A stretch of 64,000 nucleotides of DNA from Paraburkholderia domus (GCF_905220705.1 NZ_CAJNAT010000005.1:186001-250000), one strand, 5' to 3'. Positions 47,529 to 57,796 are shown, numbered from the stretch's first letter. The notes: a model not told the origin generated them from the sequence alone. Numbers and translations are program-made.

Positions 47529-49046
47529 ATGATGAACAAGATGCGCTTGCTCGGTTATTCTGCGAGTGCGCGCAGCCGCGCGCCGCGCGCTGCGTGTACG
47601 GCGCGTCTCGCTTCGATCCGCGTGGCGACGGCGTTGGGTGGCGTCCTTGCATTCGCGCTGCTGTGCATGGTCTCGGTGCGCGCCAATGCGGCACCGCTAC
47701 CCGGCGCTGCAGCCCCTGAGGGGCAAACGTGGCAACTTGCGCTCGCGGGTCTGGCAATCGTAGTGTTGGTTGGCGGATGGCTGGCTCGCTCTGTGCTGAT
47801 GCGCGCTGCACAGAAGTTGAACGGCGTCGAGGGCAAACGGAAAAGCCGCTGCTGCGCAGTCGAAACGCGGGAGCAGACCGCCGGCAACGCAGCGTCCACG
47901 CAGGTGAATGCCGGCGTGACGCGAGAACGCCTTCGGCTGGTCGACGCAATGCACCACTATTCGGGCGGCCCGTTGACTGTGATCGCGGGCCTGCTTGAAT
48001 CGGTCGAAACAACTGCGTTGCCGCCCACTCAACGCGCCAAGCTGCGCGTGATTCAATCCGCGCTGCGGACATGGGCCCAAACGCTGCATGACCTGGTGGA
48101 TGCTTCGCAACTAGCGTCGCGCACCCTCGTTCTCGATGAAAGCGTGACGGATCTGCGCGAACTCATCGAAGGCGTGCTCACGTTGTTGGCACCAGCAGCG
48201 GCGCAGCAAGGGCTGCGCTTGAGCGCCAACATCGATCGAACCGTGGCCATGTATATCCTCGCCGACAGCGGCCGGCTCGGTCAGATTGTCTTTCATCTGG
48301 TGAGCCGCGCGGTTCGCCTCACTCGGTATGAGCAGATTGTGGTGAGTGTTAGTACTGAACCACTCAATGTCGCCTCGCAGCGCATTTTTATCTTCGTGAC
48401 GGATGTCGACGCAGCAACCGTTGACGCGGCTGACCTGAAGCCTTGCGGGCCAGGTACGGTTGAACCCTTTGCGGACGTCGCGCATTTCGGCCGTGACGGC
48501 GATCTGGCGCTCTGTCAACTACTCGCGCAGCGCATGCATGGCGAGCTTTCAGTTGGCCGTGTAGCAGATTCCTACATACACGCCTTATTCAGCGCGCCAG
48601 TCACCGTCGAGCGATGGGAAGCGTATGAAGAACCGGCGCGGGAAGCGGAAATGCCCCAGCCCGTCTTCGTCACGCAACCGGTGGAAGCATCCGAAAGCGC
48701 TTTGCTCGAACCCTTCGAGCGCAGCTATCTCAATGCGCTTTCGGAAGAAGGTATCGATCTCCACGCGTTTTTACACGGTTGGCGCCGTTCGATGGACGAC
48801 GACCTGGCGCGACTGTACAGCGCGCATGACCAGCGCGATATCGACGGGTTGCGCGCCCTGCTGCACCGCCTGAGCGGCGCGGTAGGCCTCGTTGGCGCAC
48901 GCAGTTTGATGGAGGCGCTGCAGGGCGCGAACGCTTCCCAGCTTGTGCATGACGCCGGCTCAATCGACGTGCTCGTGAGGCGCGCCAAAACCTTGATGAT
49001 GCAACTCGACATAACGATTGACCCACACCGGAGCAGCGTACGATGA
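47529..49046 (+). CDS. Degenerate histidine kinase fused to Hpt domain
   Basis: A 505-residue membrane protein with two N-terminal helices (about 31-55 and 66-90) and almost no periplasmic sensor. A dimerisation-like helix follows with an H-box remnant, MHHYSGGPLTVIAGLLESVE (His143 aligned). The ATPase-like part lacks expected residues: the N-box position reads SGRLGQIVFHLVSRAVRLT without the usual asparagines, and the G1-box position reads VTDVDAATV instead of DxGxG. The C-terminal Hpt domain is intact, with His446 in LHRLSGAVGLVGARSL. It therefore looks like a pseudokinase that may act as a phosphotransfer hub or phosphatase with the regulator upstream. The gene overlaps the next one by four bases. 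Residue-level calls are by eye. Confidence 0.75.
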   Translation: MMNKMRLLGYSASARSRAPRAACTARLASIRVATALGGVLAFALLCMVSVRANAAPLPGAAAPEGQTWQLALAGLAIVVLVGGWLARSVLMRAAQKLNGVEGKRKSRCCAVETREQTAGNAASTQVNAGVTRERLRLVDAMHHYSGGPLTVIAGLLESVETTALPPTQRAKLRVIQSALRTWAQTLHDLVDASQLASRTLVLDESVTDLRELIEGVLTLLAPAAAQQGLRLSANIDRTVAMYILADSGRLGQIVFHLVSRAVRLTRYEQIVVSVSTEPLNVASQRIFIFVTDVDAATVDAADLKPCGPGTVEPFADVAHFGRDGDLALCQLLAQRMHGELSVGRVADSYIHALFSAPVTVERWEAYEEPAREAEMPQPVFVTQPVEASESALLEPFERSYLNALSEEGIDLHAFLHGWRRSMDDDLARLYSAHDQRDIDGLRALLHRLSGAVGLVGARSLMEALQGANASQLVHDAGSIDVLVRRAKTLMMQLDITIDPHRSSVR

Positions 49047-50155
49047 ACCGACCGCTGGCCTTGATCGAAGGCGATCTGGCGATTCCGAAGCCGCGGCCGT
49101 TCGACGGCTTGCCGCCACCGTTCGGTTCGCGGCGCCGCGCTGCGCGACAGGCGACACGCGATGCGGCTCGGCAAACTTCACAGCAAATGTCACAACAGGC
49201 GCCGCTGGGCACTGCTCGGCCGCCGCGTTCCAGTCCGTTTCCTCCGGGCGTAAAACACATTCTGTTCTACAAGGCGCCGCCGCAACGTGTGGATTCGCGA
49301 TTCGATACGGCCATGGCTGAAGCGAAGGGCTATCTCGATCGCGAGGCGGCCAAGGTGCGCCCTCGTTCATCGCGTTCGGATCACGTTCTCGGGGCATCGA
49401 TCTTCGTCGGATGCGGCATCGCGCTGGCCTGGCTGCTTGCGACGTGTGCGATGAAGGACGCGGAGAAATCGAAACCGGTGTTGGTAGCGCCGACGGTTCT
49501 GGCGGACGCCCGGCCGCTCGTCGACCATCCGGAAAGCGTCGCCAAGCCGACCGTTGCGGATAAGCCGGTAGAAGAGGTCGCTGCTCAGAAACCTGCGGCT
49601 CCCACGACTGCTGAGGTTGCGAAAGCGGTGCCAACGATTCCGGCGGCGGCTGACGCGCCGATGGTCGCGCAAGTCACGCCGCTGTCTTCAGCTCAACCGC
49701 GGGGGTCTGCACAATCTGCTGCGGCGTCTGCGGCCGTGCCCAGGCAGATCGACCGAGCCGCCTCGTTGTCTTACGCAGTGCCGAAACGGGCCGTGCGTGT
49801 CATTGCCGGCGACAGCGATACGGTCAAGCCGGCGGAAAAAACCACGAAGCGAGTCAAGATGGCACGCTTGAGCGAAGCGCACGTCAACGAACGCGTCGCG
49901 TTGAACCGCGCGACGCGTCCTGCTATGCAACCCGCGCCGTCGAGGCAGCCCGAATGGGCCGCCAGCGCATCGCGTTCACACGACGATGCTTTGTCGGACG
50001 ATGCATCGTGGCTGAACTGGGCCGCTCAGCAGCGCCGGCCGTCTCCAACCATGCGCGCCACTGCGCCCGTTGACAACAACTGGAACGAGCACATGACGCA
50101 ACGCCGGATTACCGACAATCCAGGTGCTTTTCACACCGACCGCGGCGGACAGTAA
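49043..50155 (+). CDS. Single-helix membrane protein with Ala/Pro-rich periplasmic part
   Basis: A 370-residue protein I do not recognise. It has an Arg/Gln/Pro-rich cytoplasmic N-terminal part of about 113 residues and one membrane helix (HVLGASIFVGCGIALAWLLA, residues about 114-133). A low-complexity Ala/Pro/Val/Lys-rich segment to about 240 is followed by a basic, Ser/Asn-rich C-terminus. The topology recalls TonB- or scaffold-like proteins, but no known C-terminal domain is visible. Its ATG overlaps the stop of the kinase-like gene by four bases, so the two are surely co-translated and a role in the same signalling module is likely. Confidence 0.7.
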   Translation: MNRPLALIEGDLAIPKPRPFDGLPPPFGSRRRAARQATRDAARQTSQQMSQQAPLGTARPPRSSPFPPGVKHILFYKAPPQRVDSRFDTAMAEAKGYLDREAAKVRPRSSRSDHVLGASIFVGCGIALAWLLATCAMKDAEKSKPVLVAPTVLADARPLVDHPESVAKPTVADKPVEEVAAQKPAAPTTAEVAKAVPTIPAAADAPMVAQVTPLSSAQPRGSAQSAAASAAVPRQIDRAASLSYAVPKRAVRVIAGDSDTVKPAEKTTKRVKMARLSEAHVNERVALNRATRPAMQPAPSRQPEWAASASRSHDDALSDDASWLNWAAQQRRPSPTMRATAPVDNNWNEHMTQRRITDNPGAFHTDRGGQ

Positions 50156-50300
50156 ACGTATGGCGAATTTTCCTTAAGATATGTACGCAACTTTCCTCAG
50201 GTATTGGAGAGCTGTCGCCCTTTCGGTGGCGGAAACAAGACTTGCTATCTGACCGCTTTCCAGTGCATTGCCCATGTGGCCCAACGCAACTCAACACGCA

Positions 50301-50327
50301 AAAAAAAAGCCCGACCAAAGTCGGGCT
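50301..50327 (-). terminator. Rho-independent terminator of acnA
   Basis: Read on the minus strand, AGCCCGAC and GTCGGGCT pair over 8 bp around TTTG and are followed by eight T's. It lies about 80 bp beyond the acnA stop codon and may also serve the convergent gene ending at 50155. Confidence 0.85.
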
Positions 50328-50336
50328 CTCAAATCG

Positions 50337-50360
50337 GCTGCGTCCTCCACAGGACGCAGC
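50337..50360. repeat. Hairpin between acnA stop and its terminator
   Basis: GCTGCGTCCT (50337-50346) and AGGACGCAGC (50351-50360) form a perfect 10-bp stem around CCAC. No T-run, so more likely a 3'-end stabiliser than a terminator. Confidence 0.6.
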
Positions 50361-50407
50361 ACCTGCAAAACAGCTAAGCCGTTTGCTCTACCGCCAGCTT
50401 AATAAGC

Positions 50408-53125
50408 TTAAGCAGCCAGCAGCGAACGCAACACGAACGGCAGAATCCCGCCGTGCTTGTAGTAATCCACTTCGATCGGCGTATCGATACGCAGCAGAAC
50501 CTGCACGCGCTTCTCCTTACCGTCCTTACCGCGAATCACCAGCGTCACTTCCTGTTGCGGTTTGAAGTCGCTGCCGAGGCCTTCAACGTCAAACGTCTCT
50601 TCGCCAGTAATACCGAGCGATTGCACGCTATCCGAGCCCTTGAACTGCAGCGGCAGAACGCCCATGCCGACCAGGTTCGAACGGTGAATCCGCTCGAAGC
50701 TGCGTGCGACCACGGCCTTCACGCCCAGCAGTTGCGTACCCTTCGCTGCCCAGTCACGCGACGAGCCCGTACCGTACTCTTCGCCTGCAAACACAACCGT
50801 CGGCGTGCCCGCGTCGATGTACTTCATCGCTGCGTCATAGATCGACTCTTGCTCGCCGCTCGGCTGATGAATCGTCAGGCCGCCTTCCACACGCGAGCCG
50901 TCTGCCTTTGCCGGGATCATCAGGTTCTTGATCCGGACGTTCGCGAACGTGCCGCGCATCATCACGTCGTGGTTGCCGCGGCGCGAGCCGTAGCTGTTGA
51001 AGTCGGCCTTCTGCACGCCGTTTGCCTTCAGCCACTTGCCTGCCGGCGAGTCTTCCTTGATCGAGCCTGCCGGGCTGATGTGATCGGTCGTGACCGAGTC
51101 ACCGAAGATGCCCAGTGCGCGTGCGCCCTTGACCGGAGCGATGCTGTCGGCCGGCGTCATCGAGAAGTCCTTGCCGAAGAACGGCGGCTCAGCGATGTAC
51201 GTCGACTTCGGCCAGTCGTAGACTTGACCTTCCTCGCCTTCGATCTTGCTCCACAGGTCGCCCTTCTTGGTGAGCTGTGCGTAGTTCTTGCGGAACGCGT
51301 CTGCGTCCAGCGCGAACTTGAGCAGCTCGTTGACTTCTTCGCTGGTCGGCCAAATGTCGCCCAGGTAGATGTCCTTGCCGCCCTTGCCCTTGCCGACCGG
51401 TTCGGTCATCAGGTCGCGCGTGATGTTGCCGGCGATCGCGTAAGCCACAACCAGCGGCGGCGAGGCCAGGAAGTTCGCGCGGATGTTCGGGTGAATACGC
51501 GCTTCGAAGTTACGGTTGCCCGACAGAACCGCTGCCGCGACGATGTCGTTCTTCGTGATCGCTTCGTTCAGTTCCGGCGTCAGATCGCCCGCGTTACCGA
51601 TACAGGTCGTGCAACCGTATGCGGCCAGCGTGAAGCCGAGCTTGTCGAGGTACTTCATCAAGTCGGTCTTCGTCAGGTATTCCGTGACGATGCGCGATCC
51701 CGGAGCCAGCGAGGTCTTGATGTGCGGAGCGACCGTCAGGCCGGCTTCCACAGCCTTCTTCGCCAACAAGCCAGCAGCCAGCAGCACGCTCGGGTTCGAC
51801 GTGTTCGTGCACGACGTGATCGCAGCGATCAGGATGTCGCCGTTCTTCACGTCGACGCCGTTGCTCGTCGTGTATTGCGTGTCCAGATCGGCTTCCTTCT
51901 TCGCAAAGCCGTTTTCTGCCACCGGCTTCGAGAACAGGTCGCTGAAGGTCGACTTCACGTGACCGATTTCGATACGGTCTTGCGGGCGCTTCGGACCTGC
52001 CAGCGACGGCGTTACCGTGCCGAGATCCAGCGTGACGACCTTGGTGTAGTCGATCTGGCCAGCCTTCGGAATACCGAACAGACCCTGCGCCTTGAAGTAG
52101 TTTTCGAAGGCGGAGATTTCTGCGTCGGTGCGGCCCGTGCCCTTGAAGTAGTCGATGGTTTTTTCGTCGACCGGGAAGAAGCCCATGGTTGCGCCGTATT
52201 CCGGCGCCATGTTGCCGATCGTTGCACGGTCCGGCAGCGACAGCGACTTCGTGCCTTCGCCGAAGAACTCGACGAACTTGCCGACAACCTTTTCCTTACG
52301 CAGCAGTTCGGTCACGGTCAGGACCAGGTCGGTCGCCGTCAGGCCTTCGCGCAGCTTGCCCTTCAGTTCGACGCCCACCACGTCCGGCGTCAGGAAGTAC
52401 ACCGGCTGGCCGAGCATGCCGGCTTCAGCTTCAATACCGCCCACGCCCCAGCCCACCACGCCGATGCCGTTGATCATCGTGGTGTGGCTGTCGGTACCGA
52501 CCAGCGAATCCGGGTAGTACACCGTGTCCGCGCCTTCGGCCTTCTTGTGCACGCCGCGTGCGAGGTATTCCAGGTTCACCTGGTGAACGATACCCACGCC
52601 CGGCGGCACGACCTTGAACGTGTCGAATGCCTGCATGCCCCACTTCATGAACTGGTAGCGCTCGTTGTTGCGCTGGAATTCCAGTTTCATGTTCAGGTCG
52701 AGCGCGTTCTTTTCGCGGAAGTGATCGATCTGTACCGAGTGATCGACGACCAGATCGACCGGGACCAGCGGTTCGATCGACTTCGGATCCTTGCCCATGT
52801 GTTTCGCGACACCCCGCATGGCAGCGATGTCGGCGAGCAGCGGCACGCCGGTAAAGTCTTGCAGCACGACGCGCGACACGACGAACGGGATTTCGTCGAC
52901 GCGCGCTGCGGTCGGCTTCCAGTTCGCGAGTTGCGTGATGTGTTCTTCGGCGATCTTCTTGCCGTCGTAGTTACGCAGCACCGATTCCAGCACGATACGG
53001 ATCGAAACCGGCAGGCGGTCGATCTTGATGTTCAGTGCCTTGCCGAGTTGCGGCAGGGAGTAGAACTTGCCTTTGCCGGAACCGCTGTCGAATTCCTTGA
53101 GCGTTTTGTGGAGGTTGTGGGCCAT
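50408..53125 (-). CDS. acnA: Aconitate hydratase A
   Basis: A 905-residue cytoplasmic iron-sulfur enzyme interconverting citrate and isocitrate. Family marks are [20 protein letters not shown] near the start, [20 protein letters not shown], the cluster cysteine in [15 protein letters not shown] and the pair in YGCTTCIGN. The swivel-domain active-site region reads [20 protein letters not shown] and [15 protein letters not shown]. Length is normal for the AcnA/IRP type. It may also dehydrate the 2-methylcitrate pathway intermediate, since prpD and prpC precede it on the same strand. The gap to prpD is 45 bp, so the two are probably co-transcribed. A good terminator follows. The opposite strand carries an equally long but non-coding open frame. 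Confidence 0.96.
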   Translation of the reverse strand: MAHNLHKTLKEFDSGSGKGKFYSLPQLGKALNIKIDRLPVSIRIVLESVLRNYDGKKIAEEHITQLANWKPTAARVDEIPFVVSRVVLQDFTGVPLLADIAAMRGVAKHMGKDPKSIEPLVPVDLVVDHSVQIDHFREKNALDLNMKLEFQRNNERYQFMKWGMQAFDTFKVVPPGVGIVHQVNLEYLARGVHKKAEGADTVYYPDSLVGTDSHTTMINGIGVVGWGVGGIEAEAGMLGQPVYFLTPDVVGVELKGKLREGLTATDLVLTVTELLRKEKVVGKFVEFFGEGTKSLSLPDRATIGNMAPEYGATMGFFPVDEKTIDYFKGTGRTDAEISAFENYFKAQGLFGIPKAGQIDYTKVVTLDLGTVTPSLAGPKRPQDRIEIGHVKSTFSDLFSKPVAENGFAKKEADLDTQYTTSNGVDVKNGDILIAAITSCTNTSNPSVLLAAGLLAKKAVEAGLTVAPHIKTSLAPGSRIVTEYLTKTDLMKYLDKLGFTLAAYGCTTCIGNAGDLTPELNEAITKNDIVAAAVLSGNRNFEARIHPNIRANFLASPPLVVAYAIAGNITRDLMTEPVGKGKGGKDIYLGDIWPTSEEVNELLKFALDADAFRKNYAQLTKKGDLWSKIEGEEGQVYDWPKSTYIAEPPFFGKDFSMTPADSIAPVKGARALGIFGDSVTTDHISPAGSIKEDSPAGKWLKANGVQKADFNSYGSRRGNHDVMMRGTFANVRIKNLMIPAKADGSRVEGGLTIHQPSGEQESIYDAAMKYIDAGTPTVVFAGEEYGTGSSRDWAAKGTQLLGVKAVVARSFERIHRSNLVGMGVLPLQFKGSDSVQSLGITGEETFDVEGLGSDFKPQQEVTLVIRGKDGKEKRVQVLLRIDTPIEVDYYKHGGILPFVLRSLLAA

Positions 53126-53170
53126 GGTGTTTTCCTTGGTTTGATCGCGGAACTACGTTACTTAACTTGA

Positions 53171-54622
53171 CTAGATGACGTAAAGATCGACGTACTCATT
53201 GACCGGCATGGCTTCGAGCCTTGCCTGATCCAGCGACACGTCGAGAATCGCCAGTTGTTGCTTGATCGGAAAGCGGCGCGCGAGGTTGGTCTTGAACTTC
53301 TCGACCAGCAACGGAATCCCGTCTTCGCGACGACGCTTATGACCGATCGGGTATTCGACTACGACTTCATCGAATGTCGACCCGTCGTTGAATTCAATCG
53401 TCAGTGCATTGGCGATCGAACGCTTCTCCGGATCGTGGTAATCCTTCGTGAACTGCGCGTCCTCGACACATTCCATCTTCGCGCGCAGTACATCGATACG
53501 CGCGTCCTGCGCGATCGAATCTTCATAATCCGCAGCCGTCAGGCGGCCATGGATCAACGGCACGGCGATCATGTACTGAATGCAATGATCGCGGTCGGCC
53601 GGGTTGTTCAGGGGGCCTTTCTTGTCGATGATGCGGATCGCGGCTTCGTGGGTGCGGATCGTGATCTTCTTGACGTCGTCGACGAGCTTGCCTGCGCTTT
53701 GCAACTGCGCGTGCAGCGTCATCGCCGCTTCCACCGCTGTTTGCGCGTGGAATTCAGCCGGAAACGAGATCTTGAACAGCACGTTTTCCATCACGTACGA
53801 ACCATACGGACGCTGAAACTTGAACTCGTTGCCCTTGAACAGGACATCGTAGAAGCCCCACGTCCTGGCCGTCAGCACCGACGGATAGCCCATCTCGCCG
53901 GTCTTCGCGATCAACGCGAGCCGCACGGCGCGCGATGTCGCATCGCCTGCTGCCCACGATTTGCGCGAGCCGGTATTCGGCGCGTGACGATACGTGCGCA
54001 ACGCATGCCCATCGACAAATGCTTGCGATACCGCGTTGATCAATTCGTCGCGCGTCAGGCCGATCAATTGGCCGACCACAGCGGTCGAAGCCAGCTTCAC
54101 CAGCAATACATGATCGAGCCCGACCTTGTTGAACGAGTTCTCGAGCGCGATACAGCCTTGAATTTCGTGCGCCTTGATCATGCCGATCAACACGTCTTTC
54201 ATCGTCAGCGGCTTCTTGCCCGCTGCGATGGCGCTGCGCGAGAGCCAGTCGGCCGTCGCCAGAATTCCGCCGAGGTTATCCGACGGATGGCCCCATTCCG
54301 CGGCCAGCCATGTGTCGTTGAAGTCCAGCCAGCGGATCATTGCGCCGATGTTGAAGGCGGCCTGAACCGGGTCCAGCTGGAACGACGTGCCCGGCACCTT
54401 GGCGCCGTTGGGGACGATCGTGCCGGGCACGATCGGTCCCATCAGCTTCGTGCAGGCCGGGTAGGTCAGCGCCTCGAGACCGCAACCGAGCGTATCGATC
54501 AGGCAGTTACGCGCGGTGTCCAGCGCGAGCGTGCTGTCGATCGGGAAATCCAGTACGTAATCGACAATATCGACCAGGACTGAGTCCGGGTCGGGTCGCA
54601 CGTTGGAAATCGGAGCGGACAT
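53171..54622 (-). CDS. prpD: 2-methylcitrate dehydratase (MmgE/PrpD family)
   Basis: A 483-residue PrpD-type enzyme of the methylcitrate cycle, dehydrating 2-methylcitrate to 2-methyl-cis-aconitate; several PrpD enzymes also dehydrate citrate. Family segments are [57 protein letters not shown] and the C-terminal [20 protein letters not shown]. PrpD needs no iron-sulfur cluster, which suits pairing with the cluster-dependent AcnA next door. No prpB, prpF or acnD is in the window, so a complete methylcitrate cycle would need genes elsewhere. Upstream, 25 bp separate it from the stop codon of the small secreted protein. Confidence 0.9.
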   Translation of the reverse strand: MSAPISNVRPDPDSVLVDIVDYVLDFPIDSTLALDTARNCLIDTLGCGLEALTYPACTKLMGPIVPGTIVPNGAKVPGTSFQLDPVQAAFNIGAMIRWLDFNDTWLAAEWGHPSDNLGGILATADWLSRSAIAAGKKPLTMKDVLIGMIKAHEIQGCIALENSFNKVGLDHVLLVKLASTAVVGQLIGLTRDELINAVSQAFVDGHALRTYRHAPNTGSRKSWAAGDATSRAVRLALIAKTGEMGYPSVLTARTWGFYDVLFKGNEFKFQRPYGSYVMENVLFKISFPAEFHAQTAVEAAMTLHAQLQSAGKLVDDVKKITIRTHEAAIRIIDKKGPLNNPADRDHCIQYMIAVPLIHGRLTAADYEDSIAQDARIDVLRAKMECVEDAQFTKDYHDPEKRSIANALTIEFNDGSTFDEVVVEYPIGHKRRREDGIPLLVEKFKTNLARRFPIKQQLAILDVSLDQARLEAMPVNEYVDLYVI

Positions 54623-54647
54623 CGGGGCGCTTTCCTGATGTAACGGA

Positions 54648-55154
54648 TTAGTTGGTCTTGTTGATCGCGTTCGATTGCGTCGGCGCCGGTGCGCCTTGCT
54701 GCATCTCTGCCGTCTTGCACTCGTCGGCCAGACGCGAGCTGTCCTTGTCCGAGAACAACATGGCCTTAGTCGGGATCACGACGAGATCCATGCCCGTTGC
54801 TGCGTCGTGGAAGCGGTCTGCACCCGTGGTGGTCGCTTCGCGCGGCAGATTGTAGTTTTTGTTCGCCCAGTGAACCGTGACGATCTGGTCACGCTTCATG
54901 TCGCCCTTCAGGTCGAAAGCCAGACCTTCATTGCACGACCACTTGATCGAGCCGTCCGGAACCGGATCGACCTTCGCTTCCTTGGCCGGGTTCGGTTTGC
55001 GCTTGATCAGGCGTTTCGGCTGCGGCTTCTTCGGCACAGCCTTGGTGGCCGGCTTCGTGGTGGTGGTCGCCGTTTGCGCGGCGGCGTCAGTCGCGACGGT
55101 CAACATCGTCGTGGACAGGGCGCCAATCACGGCGGCGATCATCAGCTTTTTCAT
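54648..55154 (-). CDS. Small secreted protein, MliC-like C-terminal domain
   Basis: A 168-residue protein with a signal peptide ([20 protein letters not shown], cleavage near residue 26 at DAAAQ) and a Thr/Lys/Pro-rich segment to about residue 65. A compact C-terminal domain follows. That domain begins [15 protein letters not shown], continues [20 protein letters not shown] and ends ADECKTAE. The spaced cysteine pair and Gly-Ala-Arg/Asp-Arg-Phe pattern recall MliC/PliC lysozyme inhibitors, but the match is weak and function unknown. It sits between prpC and prpD on the same strand, an odd place for an envelope protein; it may simply be carried along in the operon. Confidence 0.65.
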   Translation of the reverse strand: MKKLMIAAVIGALSTTMLTVATDAAAQTATTTTKPATKAVPKKPQPKRLIKRKPNPAKEAKVDPVPDGSIKWSCNEGLAFDLKGDMKRDQIVTVHWANKNYNLPREATTTGADRFHDAATGMDLVVIPTKAMLFSDKDSSRLADECKTAEMQQGAPAPTQSNAINKTN

Positions 55155-55259
55155 GGTGGAGAACCTTTCTATCTAATTTCAGTTGAACAGTACGCGGGCT
55201 ACCGGTCCTGGCAACCGCGAGGGTTGAACTGCACGCGCTATGAAAGCGCACAGCGGCCG

Positions 55260-56447
55260 CTATTTTCTCCTATTTAGCGGCACGTACTTCAAATTCTCGG
55301 GGCCGATGTAATTTGCGCTCGGACGGATGATCTTGTTGTCGATCCGCTGCTCGATAATGTGCGCGCTCCAGCCAGCCGTGCGGGCGATCACGAACAGCGG
55401 CGTGAACATCGCCGTCGGCACGCCCATCATGTGATATGAAACTGCGCTGAACCAGTCGAGATTTGGAAACATCTTTTTCACATCTGCCATCACTGTTTCA
55501 AGTCGCTCGGCGATATTGAACAGCTTCAGGTTGCCCGCTTCCTTCGAGAGCTTCTTCGCGACGTCCTTGATGACGCTGTTGCGCGGATCGGAGATCGTGT
55601 ACACCGGGTGACCGAAACCGATCACCACTTCCTTGTTCTCGACGCGACGGCGGATGTCGGCTTCGGCCTCATCAGGCGTCTGATAGCGCGACTGGATTTC
55701 GAACGCGACTTCGTTGGCGCCGCCGTGTTTCGGGCCGCGCAGCGCGCCGATTGCGCCAGTGATCGCCGAGTAAATGTCCGATCCCGTGCCCGCGATCACG
55801 CGGGCGGTAAAGGTCGAGGCGTTGAATTCATGCTCGGCGTACAAGTTCAGCGACACATGCATCGCGTCGACCCACGCCTTCGACGGCTCCACACCGTGCA
55901 GCAGGTGCAGGAAATGGCCGCCGATCGAGTCGTCATCGGTTTCCACTTCGATGCGCTTGCCGTTGTGCGAGTAGTGGTACCAGTACAGCAGCATCGAACC
56001 GAGCGAAGCCATCAGCTTGTCGGCGATGTCGCGTGCGCCCGGCACGTTGTGGTCGTCTTTCTCGGGCAGAACCGTGCCGAGCACCGACACGCCGGTACGC
56101 ATCACGTCCATCGGGTGAGCGGCGGCCGGAATCCATTCCAGCGCGGCCTTCACGTTCGCGGGCAGGCCGCGCAGCGCCTTGAGCTTGGTCTTGTAGGCGG
56201 TCAGTTCGGCTTGCGTCGGCAGCTTCTCATGCACCAGCAGATAGGCGATCTCTTCGAATTCGCATGCACCGGCGATGTCGAGGATGTCGTAGCCACGGTA
56301 ATGCAGGTCGTTGCCAGTCTTGCCAACCGTGCACAGCGCGGTGTTGCCAGCCGTCACGCCGGACAGCGCGACGGATTTCTTCGGTTTGAAGCCGCTTTTA
56401 GGTTCGTTCTCGCCTTGTGCACCGGCGGTTTGCGTCGTCTCGCTCAT
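55260..56447 (-). CDS. prpC: 2-methylcitrate synthase / citrate synthase (PrpC type)
   Basis: A 395-residue enzyme condensing propionyl-CoA (and usually also acetyl-CoA) with oxaloacetate. The N-terminal [20 protein letters not shown] and [20 protein letters not shown] are typical of PrpC rather than GltA. Active-site regions are [32 protein letters not shown] and [18 protein letters not shown]. The ATG at 56447 has AAAGGAG ten bases upstream. A separate GltA begins at 63958, so the cell has at least two citrate-synthase-type enzymes around this cluster. Assignment to methylcitrate rather than citrate is from subfamily features and the neighbouring prpD. Confidence 0.85.
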   Translation of the reverse strand: MSETTQTAGAQGENEPKSGFKPKKSVALSGVTAGNTALCTVGKTGNDLHYRGYDILDIAGACEFEEIAYLLVHEKLPTQAELTAYKTKLKALRGLPANVKAALEWIPAAAHPMDVMRTGVSVLGTVLPEKDDHNVPGARDIADKLMASLGSMLLYWYHYSHNGKRIEVETDDDSIGGHFLHLLHGVEPSKAWVDAMHVSLNLYAEHEFNASTFTARVIAGTGSDIYSAITGAIGALRGPKHGGANEVAFEIQSRYQTPDEAEADIRRRVENKEVVIGFGHPVYTISDPRNSVIKDVAKKLSKEAGNLKLFNIAERLETVMADVKKMFPNLDWFSAVSYHMMGVPTAMFTPLFVIARTAGWSAHIIEQRIDNKIIRPSANYIGPENLKYVPLNRRK

Positions 56448-56610
56448 CTCCCGCAATCTCCTTTGTGCCTGCTCATTGCTTCTGGTTGAACCGCGCATTC
56501 GATGTTGGCTTCGTGCCGCGCCAGGCGATGCTGCTGCGATTCGCTTGCACGGCTACGCATACGGGCGCTCTTCAGCGCTGCCACGCCGGGTGCTGCGTTG
56601 ATCATCGCGC

Positions 56611-57627
56611 TCATGATGAGGCTTGCCCGTTAGCGCCCACTTCCGTGAAGAGCGGCGCCGCGTCTTGCGGAACGGCGCGGCCAGTGGATTGCGCGCGGCG
56701 CAGCACCGACCAGTAATAGCGATAGCTGGCCCGGTCGTGCAACGTGTCGTGATGGCGCGTCGGTCCCCACTGCGCGGATTGTGCCGCCAGCAGAATTTCG
56801 GTAGCGGTGACGATTTCTTCGTCGCGCGGAGCAAACGCGGCCACGATCGCTTCGATCTGCGCCGGATGGATGCTCCACATCCGCGTGTAGCCGAACTCGT
56901 TGCGGGCGCGGGCCGCGTCGCTCGCGACCACGCTCATATCGCGCACTTCCGTGCTGACGTTATGCGACGGCACCTTGCCATACGCATGGCAGGCCGCCGA
57001 GATCTCGAGCTTCGCGCGCCGCACCAGCGGATGATCGAACTGACCGGGCGAGCGCATGGCGGTATCGGGAATCGCGCCGTCGTGCGCGGAAACGAAGTCC
57101 ATCAGGCCGAAGCTCAGCGCCTCGACGCCGGGGAGCGCGGCCAGATCGAACACGCGCGTCAATGCACCATGCGTTTCGACCAGCAATTGCACCGGCACCG
57201 GCTGGGCAATGCCGAGCTCGCGCCGCGTCGCTTCAATGAACGCGACCATTTCGGCGGCATCGGGAACGTTGCGGATTTTCGGCAGGGTGATGTAGGCGGG
57301 CGCTCGCTTTGCGGCACGCAAAATGAGGCGGACGTCGTCGCGCCAATGCGCGTGATCGAAGTCGTGGACCCGCACGCCGACGCGGCCGAAGTGGTCATGC
57401 TCGCTGCCCAGCAGCGACGCGACCAGCTCGGCGTGTTCCGCTTCGCGGCCGACCTGCGCGCCGTCTTCGCAATCGAGCGTGATGTCGAACACCGGCCCAA
57501 GTTGCTGCTGCAACGCGAGCGATTTCAGCATCAGCTTCTCGCTGCCGGCGTAGTGATCGCAGGCAGGCAGCACGGCAGGCGGCACTTCGCCGTCAAACAG
57601 CACTTCGGCGGGTGTGAGGGCGCGCAT
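56611..57627 (-). CDS. HpcH/HpaI aldolase/citrate lyase family protein (CitE-like CoA-ester lyase)
   Basis: A 338-residue TIM-barrel enzyme of the CitE-like group. Motifs are FDGEVPPAVLPACDHYAGSE, DITLDCEDGAQVGREAEHAE, RVHDFDHAHWRDDVRLILRA, YITLPKIRN and LLVETHGALTRVFDLAALPG, which supply the metal-binding acidic residues and CoA-binding arginine. There are no citrate lyase alpha, gamma or accessory genes nearby, so this is not fermentation citrate lyase. Malyl-CoA, citramalyl-CoA or methylmalyl-CoA chemistry is more likely. The ATG at 57627 matches the family start. It lies between mdh and prpC on the same strand, but mdh ends in its own terminator, so it may have its own promoter. Confidence 0.85.
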   Translation of the reverse strand: MRALTPAEVLFDGEVPPAVLPACDHYAGSEKLMLKSLALQQQLGPVFDITLDCEDGAQVGREAEHAELVASLLGSEHDHFGRVGVRVHDFDHAHWRDDVRLILRAAKRAPAYITLPKIRNVPDAAEMVAFIEATRRELGIAQPVPVQLLVETHGALTRVFDLAALPGVEALSFGLMDFVSAHDGAIPDTAMRSPGQFDHPLVRRAKLEISAACHAYGKVPSHNVSTEVRDMSVVASDAARARNEFGYTRMWSIHPAQIEAIVAAFAPRDEEIVTATEILLAAQSAQWGPTRHHDTLHDRASYRYYWSVLRRAQSTGRAVPQDAAPLFTEVGANGQASS

Positions 57628-57796
57628 CTTCGGCGTCAAGGGCGTGGGTGGTCGTTGAGGAAATCTGATTCGGACGCGCTCTGCCTTAACTGTCAGCAAG
57701 GCGTGACGCAAAGCGCGTTCGGATCAGGGGCGAATACTGGCACGACAAATTGCGGAATGGACAGCAAAGTGGAGCACCGCACCTGCATTCGCACGT

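Noticed and set aside
50360..50405. Possible tRNA remnant (GGTAGAGCA-like words on the minus strand)
   Set aside because: No acceptor stem or T-arm could be drawn around it, so the D-loop-like word is probably chance.
50453..53170. A 905-codon open frame on the plus strand opposite acnA
   Set aside because: Exact antisense shadow of a high-GC gene; the translated product is Arg/His-rich without any family motif, while acnA is unmistakable.
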